Of a DNA stretch of 64,000 bases, positions 1-8,873 are shown piece after piece; the first letter of the stretch is position 1, and each line of letters begins with the position of its first letter. The position numbers and the translations under genes are program-made. This DNA comes from an uncultured Tateyamaria sp. GTDB lineage: Bacteria; Pseudomonadota; Alphaproteobacteria; Rhodobacterales; Rhodobacteraceae. The stretch spans positions 372,001 to 436,000 of the forward strand of contig NZ_CANNDN010000001.1 of NCBI RefSeq assembly GCF_947503465.1, written 5' to 3'. Under the pieces are notes generated by a model, which worked only from the letters and a program-made list of their open reading frames with translations, searched no databases and had not been told where the DNA came from.

Positions 1-542
1 TGAAGAAAACCGTGGTCATGGTCGGCATGATGGGCGCGGGCAAGACGGCCGTGGGCCGGGCACTGGCCTTGCGTCTTGGGGTGCCGTTTCTGGACAGCGA
101 TGCCGAGATCGAGGCGGCGGCCAACATGACCGTGCCCGAAATCTTTGAGCGCGACGGCGAGCCGTTTTTTCGCGCCAAGGAAACGCAGGTGATCTCGCGT
201 CTTCTGGATGAGGAACGGGGCATTCTGTCCACCGGTGGCGGCGCTTTTCTGGCCAGGGAAAATCGCGCGAACATCACCGCACATGGCGTGTCGGTGTGGC
301 TGAATGCCGACCTTGATCTGCTGTGGCAGCGCGTTCGGCACAAGGACACGCGCCCGTTGCTGCGCACCGCCAATCCACGTGCGACACTTGCGGAAATCTA
401 TGCCGCCCGCGTACCCTTGTACGCCATGGCCGATGTTTCCGTGGTGTCCCTGCCGGATCTCAGCATTGATGAAATGGTGGACCGGGTTGTGGCGACACTG
501 CTGACCCAACGCCCGGATGTTCTGGAGAAAACGGATGCGTGA
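1..542 (+). CDS. aroK: Shikimate kinase (5' end cut by window edge)
   Basis: Phosphorylates shikimate with ATP in the fifth step of the shikimate pathway, in the cytoplasm. The protein opens with the P-loop GMMGAGKT, followed by the substrate-binding FLDSD motif and the RDGEPFFR segment (shikimate-binding Arg), then STGGGAF and the lid/RPLL region, all standard for AroK. The frame is open to the left edge. The first codons read Lys-Lys-Thr before a GTG at base 12, and bases 1-2 (tg) fit the end of a start codon just outside the window, so only one or a few residues are missing. The stop overlaps the aroB start by eight bases, which implies translational coupling. Length (about 180 aa) is normal. 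Confidence 0.96.
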   Translation, partial: KKTVVMVGMMGAGKTAVGRALALRLGVPFLDSDAEIEAAANMTVPEIFERDGEPFFRAKETQVISRLLDEERGILSTGGGAFLARENRANITAHGVSVWLNADLDLLWQRVRHKDTRPLLRTANPRATLAEIYAARVPLYAMADVSVVSLPDLSIDEMVDRVVATLLTQRPDVLEKTDA

Positions 543-1647
543 AACCGTCCATGTACCGTTGGGTGACCGCGCCTATGATGTGCTGATCGGGCCCGGCCTT
601 TTGGCGGAATCCGGGGCACTGATCGCACCATTGTTGCCGCGCCCGCGTTTGGCAGTCGTCACTGAAAGCCGAGTGGCTGGCCTGCATCTGGAGGCGCTGC
701 GGGCAGGTCTTGCCGCTGCGGGGATCGAAGCGGTCGCTCTTGAGTTGCCCCCGGGCGAGGCCACCAAGAACTGGGCCCATCTGGGACAGGTGACCGAATG
801 GCTGCTGGATCAAAAGATCGAACGCCGGGACGTTGTGGTGGCTCTGGGCGGCGGCGTCATCGGCGACCTTGTGGGCTTTGCCTGCGCTATCCTGCGCCGT
901 GGTGTGCGCTTTGTGCAGGTGCCCACGTCGTTGCTGGCGCAGGTTGACAGTTCGGTGGGCGGCAAGACCGGGATCAACACGGCGCAGGGCAAGAACCTGG
1001 CCGGCGCCTTTCATCAGCCCAGCCTCGTTCTGGCCGACACGGATGTGCTTGGCTCGTTATCCGAGCGTGATTTTCTGGCAGGCTATGGCGAGGTGATGAA
1101 ATACGGGCTGTTGGGCGATTCCGCGTTCTTTGAGTGGCTCGAACACAATGCCCCCGCCATGGCGTCAGGCGATATGGCCCTGCGGGTTGCCGCCGTGAAA
1201 CGGTCGGTTGAGATGAAGGCCGAGATCGTGACGCGCGACGAGACAGAGCAGGGGGACCGTGCGCTTCTGAACCTTGGGCACACATTCTGCCATGCGCTTG
1301 AGGCCGCAACTGGATATTCGGACCGCCTTTTGCATGGAGAAGGTGTGGCAGTGGGATGCGGGTTGGCGTTTGAGCTGTCATCCCGGTTGGGTCTATGCAG
1401 TCAGGAAGCCCCCAGTCGCGTGCGCGCGCATTTGAAAGCGATGGGGATGAAGACCGATATCGCCGACATCCCCGGCGATCTACCGGATGCGGCCGGCCTG
1501 CTGGACCTGATGGGGCAGGACAAGAAGGTTGTCGCAGGCACGCTGAATTTTGTCCTTGCACGCGGGATTGGCGACGCCTTTGTCACCTCGGATGTGCCAC
1601 GCGACGTGGTCATGGGAGTGCTGAAGGACGCGCTGCACGGGCGCTGA
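535..1647 (+). CDS. aroB: 3-dehydroquinate synthase
   Basis: Converts DAHP to 3-dehydroquinate, the second step of the shikimate pathway, using NAD and a divalent metal. Visible signatures are the NAD-binding GGGVIGD segment, the VPTSLLAQVDSSVGGKTG active-site stretch near residues 130-150, and the metal-ligand motif NLGHTFCHALE near residue 246. At 370 aa it has family length. I chose the ATG at 535 rather than 517: it gives MRETVHVPLG, as in relatives, and leaves an eight-base overlap with aroK. The aroK-aroB pair is a common proteobacterial arrangement, so the two are probably cotranscribed. Confidence 0.97.
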   Translation: MRETVHVPLGDRAYDVLIGPGLLAESGALIAPLLPRPRLAVVTESRVAGLHLEALRAGLAAAGIEAVALELPPGEATKNWAHLGQVTEWLLDQKIERRDVVVALGGGVIGDLVGFACAILRRGVRFVQVPTSLLAQVDSSVGGKTGINTAQGKNLAGAFHQPSLVLADTDVLGSLSERDFLAGYGEVMKYGLLGDSAFFEWLEHNAPAMASGDMALRVAAVKRSVEMKAEIVTRDETEQGDRALLNLGHTFCHALEAATGYSDRLLHGEGVAVGCGLAFELSSRLGLCSQEAPSRVRAHLKAMGMKTDIADIPGDLPDAAGLLDLMGQDKKVVAGTLNFVLARGIGDAFVTSDVPRDVVMGVLKDALHGR

Positions 1648-1666
1648 TACGGCAAGGGAGAATGCG

Positions 1667-2263
1667 ATGACACCGGACAGGCTCAGGGAACTCTACGGCG
1701 AACCGCACACGCTGGCCGCTGCCAAGGTTGTTTCGACATTCGATCATCATTGCCGCCAGTTCATTGATCATGCGACGTTTCTGGTGCTGGCAAGTTCGGA
1801 CGGTCACAACCTTGATGTGTCGCCCAAGGGCGATCCTGCGGGGTTTGTGCAGGTCGACTCCGACACAACGATGCTGATACCGGACCGCCCCGGCAACAAC
1901 CGGATCGACACTCTGCTGAACATTCTGGCCCATCCGAAAGTCGCGTTATTGTTTATGATCCCTTCGGTCACAGAAACCTTGCGCGTCAATGGCACGGCAG
2001 AGATCAGCGACGATCCCGCATTGTGCGACCGGTTCCAGGTGAACGGGCGCAGCCCAAAGACGGTTATACGCGTCACAGCGGATGAGATTTACACCCATTG
2101 CGGCAAGGCCCCAATCCGATCTGGCCTATGGACGCCCGATACATGGCCAACCGAACGTCCCGTACCGACCCTGTTCGATATTCTCAAGGATCACACCCGG
2201 TTGCCGGTGAAAGATACCAGTCAGAATGCAGTGGACGAGGTTTATTCCAGGTCGATGTACTGA
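1667..2263 (+). CDS. Pyridoxamine 5'-phosphate oxidase-family (PPOX-fold) protein
   Basis: A 198-residue split-barrel flavin/PNPOx-like protein. The segment VSPKGDPAGFVQV followed by IPDRPGNNRIDTLLNIL and the FMIPSVTETLRVNGTA strand matches the MSMEG_1061-type subfamily of PPOX proteins, whose members bind flavin or a related cofactor but whose substrates are mostly unknown. It begins 19 bases after aroB with an AGGGAG-like ribosome site, so it may be the last gene of the aroKB transcript, which ends at the hairpin just downstream. Family placement is fairly sure. A redox role is only inferred from the fold. Confidence 0.85.
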   Translation: MTPDRLRELYGEPHTLAAAKVVSTFDHHCRQFIDHATFLVLASSDGHNLDVSPKGDPAGFVQVDSDTTMLIPDRPGNNRIDTLLNILAHPKVALLFMIPSVTETLRVNGTAEISDDPALCDRFQVNGRSPKTVIRVTADEIYTHCGKAPIRSGLWTPDTWPTERPVPTLFDILKDHTRLPVKDTSQNAVDEVYSRSMY

Positions 2264-2283
2264 AGCGCGGTTCCTGTAAACGC

Positions 2284-2316
2284 AAAAGGCCCGCGATATC
2301 CTCGCGGGCCTTTTTT
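2284..2316. terminator. Bidirectional rho-independent terminator
   Basis: GGCCCGCG (2288-2295) pairs with CGCGGGCC (2303-2310) around a seven-base loop. Six T follow on the plus strand, and four A precede the stem, giving a T-tract on the minus strand. It lies between the convergent PPOX gene and ssb and can serve both. Confidence 0.9.
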
Positions 2317-2333
2317 CCTGTCTGATGATCCGA

Positions 2334-2837
2334 TCAGAACGGAATTTCGTCGTCCAGATCACGGCTTGGCGCCGGGCTGGGCTGGCTGTTGCCGCCACCG
2401 CCGCCATATCCACCGCCCTGGTCGTCATATCCCATCTGGCCACCGCCACCGCCGCCGCCAAAGTTACCACCGCCGCCGCCTTCGCCACGGCCATCCAGCA
2501 TTGTCAGGGTCGAGGTGTAGGGGCGCAGCACAACTTCGGTCGAATACTTGTCCTGCCCCGACTGGTCCTGCCATTTGCGGGTTTCCAGCTGGCCTTCCAA
2601 ATACACTTTGGACCCTTTGCGCAGATACTGCTCGGCCACGCGCGCCAGCGGTTCCGAGAAGATGGCGACCGAATGCCACTCGGTGCGTTCCTTGCGTTCG
2701 CCCGTGTTGCGGTCTTTCCATGTCTCTGAGGTTGCGATGCGCAGGTTGCACACCTTGCCGCCATTCTGGAACGTGCGCACTTCGGGGTCGCGCCCCAGAT
2801 TGCCGATCAGAATGACCTTGTTGACGGACCCTGCCAT
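2334..2837 (-). CDS. ssb: Single-stranded DNA-binding protein
   Basis: Binds single-stranded DNA during replication, recombination and repair. The N-terminal OB fold (about residues 5-110) starts with [17 protein letters not shown] and contains the [23 protein letters not shown] core. A glycine-rich linker follows, and the protein ends in the acidic tip DDEIPF that recruits partner proteins. At 167 aa it has normal length. The open frame runs much further upstream, but the ATG at 2837 is where homology begins. It is transcribed toward the bidirectional terminator and diverges from the lytic transglycosylase gene. Confidence 0.97.
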   Translation of the reverse strand: MAGSVNKVILIGNLGRDPEVRTFQNGGKVCNLRIATSETWKDRNTGERKERTEWHSVAIFSEPLARVAEQYLRKGSKVYLEGQLETRKWQDQSGQDKYSTEVVLRPYTSTLTMLDGRGEGGGGGNFGGGGGGGQMGYDDQGGGYGGGGGNSQPSPAPSRDLDDEIPF

Positions 2838-3009
2838 GTTCTTCCCCTCTATCGCTCGCCGGGCTGATTCCATCTCCGGCCTTCGTGTTCTGGCTAGACT
2901 ACACATGGTTAATGCAGACTTAAATCGCGGAAGGCTGGCAAGTGCGCGAAAAAGCCGTATATTGCGCGGCAGGAAACCGGGACAGTGAGCAAACTGGGGG
3001 GTGGGTGAC

Positions 3010-3597
3010 ATGCGGGCAGTCTGGGTTGGCGCGATTATCGCGGCCTGCATGGCAAGCGCGAGCGTTGCACAAAGCGTGTCGTCAAAAAGCCGGAATTCGC
3101 TTTTCAAGTCGCAAACCAGCGTTCTGGACAGCCGCGCGGCCAAGCAATACACGAACTCGGTCCGGTTGCAGCCACCCAAGGTGGTCACGCCCACCAAATG
3201 GGACGCCGAAACCAAACGTTATAACGGCAAGTATCGCGGGCCTTACCTGCGCATGGCACAGGACGCGGCCCGCAAGCACGGGGTACCCGAAGACCTGTTC
3301 CTGCGCCTTGTTCAGCAGGAAAGTGGCTGGAACGCCAAGGCGCGGTCACACAAGGGCGCTTACGGGTTGGCCCAGTTGATGCCCGCCACTGCGCGCAGTC
3401 TTGGCGTGGACCGCGAAAACCCCGAAGAGAACCTGGAAGGGGGCGCGCGGTATCTCAAGGAACAGTACCGCACCTTCGGCAGTTGGCGCCTCGCACTTGC
3501 GGCTTACAACGCGGGCCCAGGCGCGGTGAAGAAATACAACGGCGTGCCGCCCTTCCGCGAGACCCGAAACTACGTCAAGATCATCTGGGGCAGCTGA
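3010..3597 (+). CDS. Secreted lytic transglycosylase (SLT domain)
   Basis: Cleaves the MurNAc-GlcNAc bond of peptidoglycan in the periplasm. Residues 1-20 form a signal peptide (cut near ASVA-QS). The C-terminal 110 residues are a transglycosylase SLT domain: [29 protein letters not shown] carries the catalytic Glu and the GLAQLMP motif, and [16 protein letters not shown] the conserved AYNAGP. I chose ATG 3010 over GTG 3001 because a G-rich ribosome site (GGGGGG) lies just ahead and the signal peptide starts cleanly. It stands alone, divergent from ssb. The specific member (MltC/Slt-like) cannot be decided. Confidence 0.92.
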   Translation: MRAVWVGAIIAACMASASVAQSVSSKSRNSLFKSQTSVLDSRAAKQYTNSVRLQPPKVVTPTKWDAETKRYNGKYRGPYLRMAQDAARKHGVPEDLFLRLVQQESGWNAKARSHKGAYGLAQLMPATARSLGVDRENPEENLEGGARYLKEQYRTFGSWRLALAAYNAGPGAVKKYNGVPPFRETRNYVKIIWGS

Positions 3598-3693
3598 CCA
3601 CGGCCCAAAGCGCCCTTCGAATGTGCCAATAGCGCCATATTGCTGCCCAGCGGTTCCCGTAACCCGAGTGGAAACACGCGCTAGGGGGCAGAC

Positions 3694-4179
3694 ATGAAAC
3701 CGGGTCAATCCACATTCGAAGAACGCTTGGGGCGGATCAACAGCGGGCGGGCGCAAAACGCAAGCGACGTCGTGGTGCCTCGACAAAGGCTGGTGCACGA
3801 AGCCTACAAGGAACGTCGGTTCCACCTTGATATGTTGGTCGCGGGCGGCATTGCAGGCGGCATTGCGGGCATACTCTTTGCCAGCAATATCGGCTTTTTG
3901 TTCATCATCACGCTCGACTATCTGACGCTTTATGGCCTGATCCTGGCCGATCTCAAAATCGCGGCCTATATCGGCTCGGTGATTGCCGGTCCGCTGGCCT
4001 TCCTGGCAACGCTGATCTTTTCGCGCACGGCGCAACGCGCCTGGCAGTTCTGGACAGCCTATTGCATTGGCGTCTTCGCCGCGAATTTCACGGAATTGCG
4101 ATACTTCTTCGAAACGGTGGTCGTCCCCGGCTTTTGGCAGTTCATGGAAAACTTCGCCGCCGCAGCCGAGGGTCTTTGA
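3694..4179 (+). CDS. Small membrane protein, unknown function
   Basis: A 161-residue protein I cannot assign to a named family. The first 45 residues are soluble and charged. Three or four hydrophobic segments follow: a glycine-rich MLVAGGIAGGIAGILFA helix, FLFIITLDYLTLYGLIL, AAYIGSVIAGPLAFLATLIF and FWTAYCIGVFAANF. That predicts an inner-membrane protein with a cytoplasmic N-terminus. It stops immediately before, and convergent with, the ABC ATPase gene (4180), with no terminator between them. Codon use resembles its neighbours. I read it as a conserved hypothetical; no role can be inferred from context. Confidence 0.75.
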   Translation: MKPGQSTFEERLGRINSGRAQNASDVVVPRQRLVHEAYKERRFHLDMLVAGGIAGGIAGILFASNIGFLFIITLDYLTLYGLILADLKIAAYIGSVIAGPLAFLATLIFSRTAQRAWQFWTAYCIGVFAANFTELRYFFETVVVPGFWQFMENFAAAAEGL

Positions 4180-6267
4180 TCACTCCGCCGCGATCTTGAT
4201 GACCGGCTCCATCCGCGCAAGGATGTCATCGGCCAGATGGCATTTGACCTGATGGCCGTCGGCCAGATGACGCACCGGTGGCACCTCTTTCTCGCACAGC
4301 CCACCGGGGACCTCCGATTTCCAACGACAGCGGGTCTGGAACGGGCAGCCGGGCGGCGGGTTCATCGCTGACGGGATGTCGCCTTCCAGCACGATATGCT
4401 TTTTCTCCACGGAGGTGTCTGCAATGGGCACCGCACTCAGCAACGCCTCCGTATAAGGGTGGTAGGGGGGCGAAAACACCTGTTCGGTTGAGCCCAACTC
4501 TACCACATGGCCCAGATACATGACCATGACCCGGTCACTGAGGTAACGCACAATCGACAGGTCGTGAGAGATGAAGAGCAGCGTGGTCTTCTGCTCGCGC
4601 TGGATTTCCATCAGCAGGTCCGTCACCGCCGCCTGCACGGACACATCCAGCGCCGATACCGGCTCGTCCGCCACAACAATCCGCGCGTCGCCAGCAAAGG
4701 CCCGGGCAATGCCCACCCGTTGCTTCTGCCCGCCGGACAATTGGCGCGGCATACGGTTGGCAAATTCGCGGGGCAGTTTCACGAGGTCCAGCAGCTCCAG
4801 CATGCGCTGCCAGCGCTCCGCCTCGTTCTTGCCGATCTTGAAGATCTCCAATGCCCGCACGATCTGTCGGCCCACGGTCATGGACGGGTTCAGCGTATCA
4901 AACGGGTTCTGGAACACCATCTGCACATCCGCCACCGTCTGGGTGTCACGCTCTTCGATGGGAATGTCCTGAATGGCCTTGTTGCCCAGCGTGATCGTGC
5001 CCTCGGTCGCGGTCTCAAGTCCCATCAGCACCTTGGCAAAGGTGGACTTGCCGCAGCCGGATTCACCCACGATGGCCAGGGTTTCGCTTTCCCTTGCCTC
5101 AAAGCTCAGCGTCTCGTTCGCCTTCACGACCTTCTTCTCACCTGAGGAGAACAGGGCAGAGGCAGCCACCTCATAGTATTTCTTCAGGTTGTCCATCTTC
5201 AGAACAACATCACCCACAGCGCCCTTTTCCTTCTGCTCGCCCAACGTGATCGGCGCGTTCCAGTCGATCTCCTGGAACCTCAGGCAACGCGTCTCGTGGC
5301 TGCCATCGTCATTGGCGGGACACATCGGAATGGCTTTCTTCTCGTTGCACAGCCCTTCTTCGAAGTAGTCGCAGCGCGGGCCAAAGTTGCACCCGGGCGG
5401 GCGTTCATGGGGCAGGGGGAAGTTGCCTGGAATGGCCACCAGCGGGCGCGCGTTCTTGTCCGCCCCGGGCAGCGGGATCGACCGGAAAAGCGCCTGGGTA
5501 TAGGGGTGCTGCATCTCGTCAAACACCTGGCCGATGCTGCCGCGTTCGACCGCTTCGCCCGAATACATCACGCAAATCCGGTCGCAGGTTTCCAGAACCA
5601 GGCCAAGATTGTGCGAGATGAACAACATCGAGGTGCCATATTTCTTGCCCAGGTCCTTCACCAGTTCCACCACGGCAGCCTCAACGGTCACGTCCAGCGC
5701 AGTTGTCGGCTCATCCAGGATCAAGAGCGACGGTTCGGACATCAACGCCATGGCAATCACGATCCGCTGCTGTTGCCCACCCGACAATTGGTGCGGGAAA
5801 GAATTCAGCATCCGCTTGGGGTCGGGCAGCTTCACATCCGTGACCACCTGCAAGGCGCGCTCATAGGCGTCTTTTTCGGACATGCCCTGGTGGATCATCG
5901 GCACTTCCATCAGCTGCTTGCCGATCTTCATGGCCGGGTTCAGGGACGCCATCGGCTCCTGATAGATCATCGCAATCTCCGACCCGCGGATGTCGCGCAG
6001 CTCTTCGGCGCTCATCTCCTGCAGATCGCGGCCCTTGAACTTGATGGACCCGCCCACGATGCGCCCGTTCTTGCCAAGGTCCTGCATGACGCCAAGGGCG
6101 ACGGTGGACTTGCCGCAGCCCGACTCGCCCACCAGCCCAACCGCTTCACCGGGTTGCACCGTGACCGAAAAATCCATCACGGCCGGGATTTCCCGCAACC
6201 GTGTGAAGAAGGAAATGCTCAGCTTGTCGATCTCGAGGATCGGGCCGTCATAATCCTGTTTCGCCAT
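4180..6267 (-). CDS. Peptide-type ABC transporter, double ATP-binding protein
   Basis: Drives import through the permeases encoded just upstream. Two complete ABC units are fused in one chain of about 695 aa. The first has GLVGESGCGKST, LSGGQQQR and LLILDEPTTALD; the second has IVGESGCGKST, LSGGQKQR and IVVADEPVSALD. Each is followed by the Cys-rich oligopeptide-type C-terminal segment (PPGCNFGPRC and PPGCPFQTRC). The fusion replaces separate DppD and DppF subunits. An ATG at 6273 is possible, but the GGGGAG ribosome site is better spaced for the second ATG at 6267. A dispersed hairpin element sits between this gene and the permease gene ahead of it. Confidence 0.93.
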   Translation of the reverse strand: MAKQDYDGPILEIDKLSISFFTRLREIPAVMDFSVTVQPGEAVGLVGESGCGKSTVALGVMQDLGKNGRIVGGSIKFKGRDLQEMSAEELRDIRGSEIAMIYQEPMASLNPAMKIGKQLMEVPMIHQGMSEKDAYERALQVVTDVKLPDPKRMLNSFPHQLSGGQQQRIVIAMALMSEPSLLILDEPTTALDVTVEAAVVELVKDLGKKYGTSMLFISHNLGLVLETCDRICVMYSGEAVERGSIGQVFDEMQHPYTQALFRSIPLPGADKNARPLVAIPGNFPLPHERPPGCNFGPRCDYFEEGLCNEKKAIPMCPANDDGSHETRCLRFQEIDWNAPITLGEQKEKGAVGDVVLKMDNLKKYYEVAASALFSSGEKKVVKANETLSFEARESETLAIVGESGCGKSTFAKVLMGLETATEGTITLGNKAIQDIPIEERDTQTVADVQMVFQNPFDTLNPSMTVGRQIVRALEIFKIGKNEAERWQRMLELLDLVKLPREFANRMPRQLSGGQKQRVGIARAFAGDARIVVADEPVSALDVSVQAAVTDLLMEIQREQKTTLLFISHDLSIVRYLSDRVMVMYLGHVVELGSTEQVFSPPYHPYTEALLSAVPIADTSVEKKHIVLEGDIPSAMNPPPGCPFQTRCRWKSEVPGGLCEKEVPPVRHLADGHQVKCHLADDILARMEPVIKIAAE

Positions 6268-6299
6268 TTTCATCTCTCCCCGTCAGATCGTGCCCTTTG

Positions 6300-6348
6300 G
6301 GCTTCTTCTGACCAAAAATACGACGGGGGTCCGGGGGCTGGCCCCCGG
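6300..6348 (-). repeat. Dispersed intergenic hairpin element, copy A
   Basis: On the minus strand a perfect eight-base inverted repeat (CCGGGGGC/GCCCCCGG, plus-strand 6331-6348) is followed by a conserved tail reading ACCCCCGTCGTATTTTTGG and ending in AGAAGAAG. Similar hairpin-plus-tail units occur at 41771-41830 and 58051-58095. Here it fills the spacer between the permease and ATPase genes of the transporter operon. Confidence 0.6.
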
Positions 6349-6362
6349 TCCCTCCGTTTCCA

Positions 6363-7814
6363 TCAGTCCTTCAGGCTTTCTTCGCGCAACCCATCCGCCA
6401 GCAGGTTCAACCCCAGAACCAGCGTCAGCAGCGACAGGGCCGGTGCGATGGCCGCATGCGGGTATACCGACAACAGCCGCCGACCGGCGTTGATGGTGGT
6501 TCCCCAGTCCGGGCTCTCGCTTTCCAGACCCAGGCCAAAGAAGCCCAATGTGCCCAGAAGAATGGTGGTATAGCCGATGCGTAGGCAGAAATCGACAATC
6601 AGCGGGCCACGCGCGTTGGGCAGGATCTCCCATAGCATGATGTACCATGGGCCTTCTCCGCGCGTTTGTGCCGCCGCAACATAGTCCCGGGTCTTGATGT
6701 CCAGGGCAAGGCCCCGCACGATCCTGAACACGGTGGGTGCATTCACGAATACGACCGACACGAATACGACAAGGATGCCCGGATCGATGTCGAAAAGGTC
6801 GATGAACTCGGGCAGGACGGCCACCTTGGTTCCGCCGTCCGAAATCAGCGACAGGTACACCCACCCCATGAGGCCCAGCACCACGATCAGCAGTGGTGTC
6901 CGGAAACTCGGCTGCGTGTAGTAGCGCGAGTTCAAAAGCACCCCGACGAAGATCAGCGGGAAGATGAACAGCACCGTCGCCATGTAGTTCGGAATGCCGG
7001 TCGCCACGATCTCGGGCGTGACCAGCAGGTAGAACAGCAAGATGACCGGGAAGGCCAGGATCAGGTTTGCCAGGAACGACAGGATCGTGTCCAGACGACC
7101 ACCATAATAGCCCGCAGGCAGACCCAGCGTGATGCCGACCATGAAGGCGAACAGCGTGGCCAACGGCGCGATCTGCACCACGACCCAGGCACCCTTAAAA
7201 AGACGGCTGAACACGTCGCGGGCCAGATTGTCGCCGCCCAGCAGGTACCAGGCGTATTCACCATCTTCGGCGCCGCGCAGCGGGGTGCCGGGCACCTTGT
7301 TCTTCATGCCGGACACCTGGCTCAGGCTTTCATGGGTGGTAATCCAGTCAAAGGTTCCCGCCATCACGCCCGCATACACCCAGAACATCACCAGCGCGAA
7401 ACCGATCATGCCCACGGTTGAATCGAACAGCTTGCCGTAAAGGCCCAGGCGGCGCTTGTAGGTGATCGACACCGCGAAGGTGATGATCAGCGCAATCCAG
7501 ACAGGCATCAGTTGCTGGCTCATTCCGCCGATGATCCCGGCGGCCTGTGGTCCGGCAAAGACCCCGACCACGATGTACCCCAGTACAACGGCCAACAGCG
7601 CGGCACCGGTCCATTTGGTTGCGGCGCTCGACACGCCATACATGCCGCCCGCCGAACTGAGAGTGCCATCCGGGTTGGTCACAACCCGCTCGCCAGTGGA
7701 TGCCACGCTCATCACGATCTGCACCAGGACGGCCAGTAGGAACAGTGCCGACAGTACATACAGCACCGGGTCCAAAAATTGCCCCAAAGGGCCGGTCCAT
7801 GTCAAAGGGTCCAT
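6363..7814 (-). CDS. ABC transporter permease (DppC-type) with long N-terminal extension
   Basis: Inner-membrane channel subunit of the peptide-type importer. The C-terminal 275 residues are a normal binding-protein-dependent transport domain: the GGDNLARDVFSRL motif near residue 200 corresponds to the GTDxxGRDxxSR motif of DppC/OppC, and the ATPase-contact loop follows at RTRGEGPWYIMLWEILPNARGP. The protein has 483 residues where DppC has about 300. The extra N-terminal part carries roughly four predicted membrane segments (near residues 15-38, 68-90, 102-120 and 132-155) instead of one. It lies 12 bases downstream of the partner permease. Confidence 0.9.
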   Translation of the reverse strand: MDPLTWTGPLGQFLDPVLYVLSALFLLAVLVQIVMSVASTGERVVTNPDGTLSSAGGMYGVSSAATKWTGAALLAVVLGYIVVGVFAGPQAAGIIGGMSQQLMPVWIALIITFAVSITYKRRLGLYGKLFDSTVGMIGFALVMFWVYAGVMAGTFDWITTHESLSQVSGMKNKVPGTPLRGAEDGEYAWYLLGGDNLARDVFSRLFKGAWVVVQIAPLATLFAFMVGITLGLPAGYYGGRLDTILSFLANLILAFPVILLFYLLVTPEIVATGIPNYMATVLFIFPLIFVGVLLNSRYYTQPSFRTPLLIVVLGLMGWVYLSLISDGGTKVAVLPEFIDLFDIDPGILVVFVSVVFVNAPTVFRIVRGLALDIKTRDYVAAAQTRGEGPWYIMLWEILPNARGPLIVDFCLRIGYTTILLGTLGFFGLGLESESPDWGTTINAGRRLLSVYPHAAIAPALSLLTLVLGLNLLADGLREESLKD

Positions 7815-7826
7815 GGGTAAGCCTCC

Positions 7827-8873
7827 TTAGGAAATGCGAATGCGCGGGTTGAGGAAAATGTAGCCGATATCCGAGATCAGCTGCGTGATCAGAACCACGA
7901 CGACGGAAACGACAGACACGGCCAAGAGCAACTCGATATCATTGTTGCCCGCCGCCTGCACCAGCAACCAGCCAAAGCCCTTGTAGTTAAACAACGTCTC
8001 GACAATCACGACGCCGTTCAACAGCCACGGGATTTGCAACATGATGACCGTGAAGGGCGCAATCAACGCATTGCGCAGCGCGTGTTTCAGAACGATGTTG
8101 CCAAAGCTGACGCCTTTCAGGCGCGCCGTTCGAATGTATTGGGCCGTCATCACCTCGGTCATGCTCGCCCGTGTCATCCGCGCGATGTACCCCATGCCGT
8201 AAAGGGCGATGGTCAGCACCGGCAGGGTGAAGTTCTCAAAAGTCGCGTTTTCAATGGCCTGCGTGGCCGACCCCTTGAACCATTTGAGCCCGAAGGCGGA
8301 TGAGGCAAAGACCGCGATAAAAATTACCCCCGACACGTATTCCGGCGTGGCGGTGGTCGCGATCGAGAATGTGGACAACGACCGGTCCAGACCCGACCCC
8401 TCGCGCATCCCCGCAAGCACGCCCACGATCAGTGACATCGGCACCATGACCAAAAGGACAAATCCCATCAACTTGCCCGTGGCGCCAAGTCGGGTGGCCA
8501 CGAGGCTGCTGACATCATCCTTGAACACCAGCGAAAAGCCCCAATCCCCCTGAAGGACACCGCAGAAGGTCGCCCGCTCTTCGACAGGGGCGTTTTCCTC
8601 GAAACACTGGCCCGTAACGGTGCCGTCTTCCTTCTCGGTCACCCAGCCGGGTGCGACGCCCAGCCAGCGTCCGTATTTGACGAAGGTGTTGTCGATATAT
8701 CCCCGGTCGTCCAGCCAGCTTGCCACGGCTTCGTCCGTCATGCGGAAGTTGCCCTGCGTCTTGGCCAGTTTTTCGAGGTTTGGATAGAGATTGGTCAAAA
8801 AGAACACGATGAACGTCAGGCACAAGGCCGTCAGCAGCATCACGCCCAATCGTCTGAGTATGAAAAGTCCCAT
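7827..8873 (-). CDS. ABC transporter permease (DppB-type)
   Basis: First gene of the transporter operon and second channel subunit. It starts with the typical DppB N-terminus MGLFILRRLGVMLLTALCLTF and ends with the transport domain containing YIRTARLKGVSFGNIVLKHALRNA (EAA loop for ATPase contact). Between the first and second membrane helices is a periplasmic stretch of about 110 residues (roughly 30-145) with two cysteines, CFEENAP and FCGVLQGDWG, longer than in E. coli DppB. At 348 aa it is otherwise normal. No substrate-binding protein gene precedes it, so the ligand cannot be guessed beyond peptide or opine-like. Confidence 0.92.
   Translation of the reverse strand: MGLFILRRLGVMLLTALCLTFIVFFLTNLYPNLEKLAKTQGNFRMTDEAVASWLDDRGYIDNTFVKYGRWLGVAPGWVTEKEDGTVTGQCFEENAPVEERATFCGVLQGDWGFSLVFKDDVSSLVATRLGATGKLMGFVLLVMVPMSLIVGVLAGMREGSGLDRSLSTFSIATTATPEYVSGVIFIAVFASSAFGLKWFKGSATQAIENATFENFTLPVLTIALYGMGYIARMTRASMTEVMTAQYIRTARLKGVSFGNIVLKHALRNALIAPFTVIMLQIPWLLNGVVIVETLFNYKGFGWLLVQAAGNNDIELLLAVSVVSVVVVLITQLISDIGYIFLNPRIRIS

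Noticed and set aside
2838-3009. SOS-type or other operator between ssb and the lytic transglycosylase gene
   Set aside because: I looked for GTTC/GAAC pairs with seven-base spacing and found none, so SOS control of ssb cannot be claimed.
5296-6573. 425-codon plus-strand frame across the ABC ATPase gene
   Set aside because: It mirrors the first ABC cassette on the other strand; composition is His/Arg-rich shadow sequence with no family signature.
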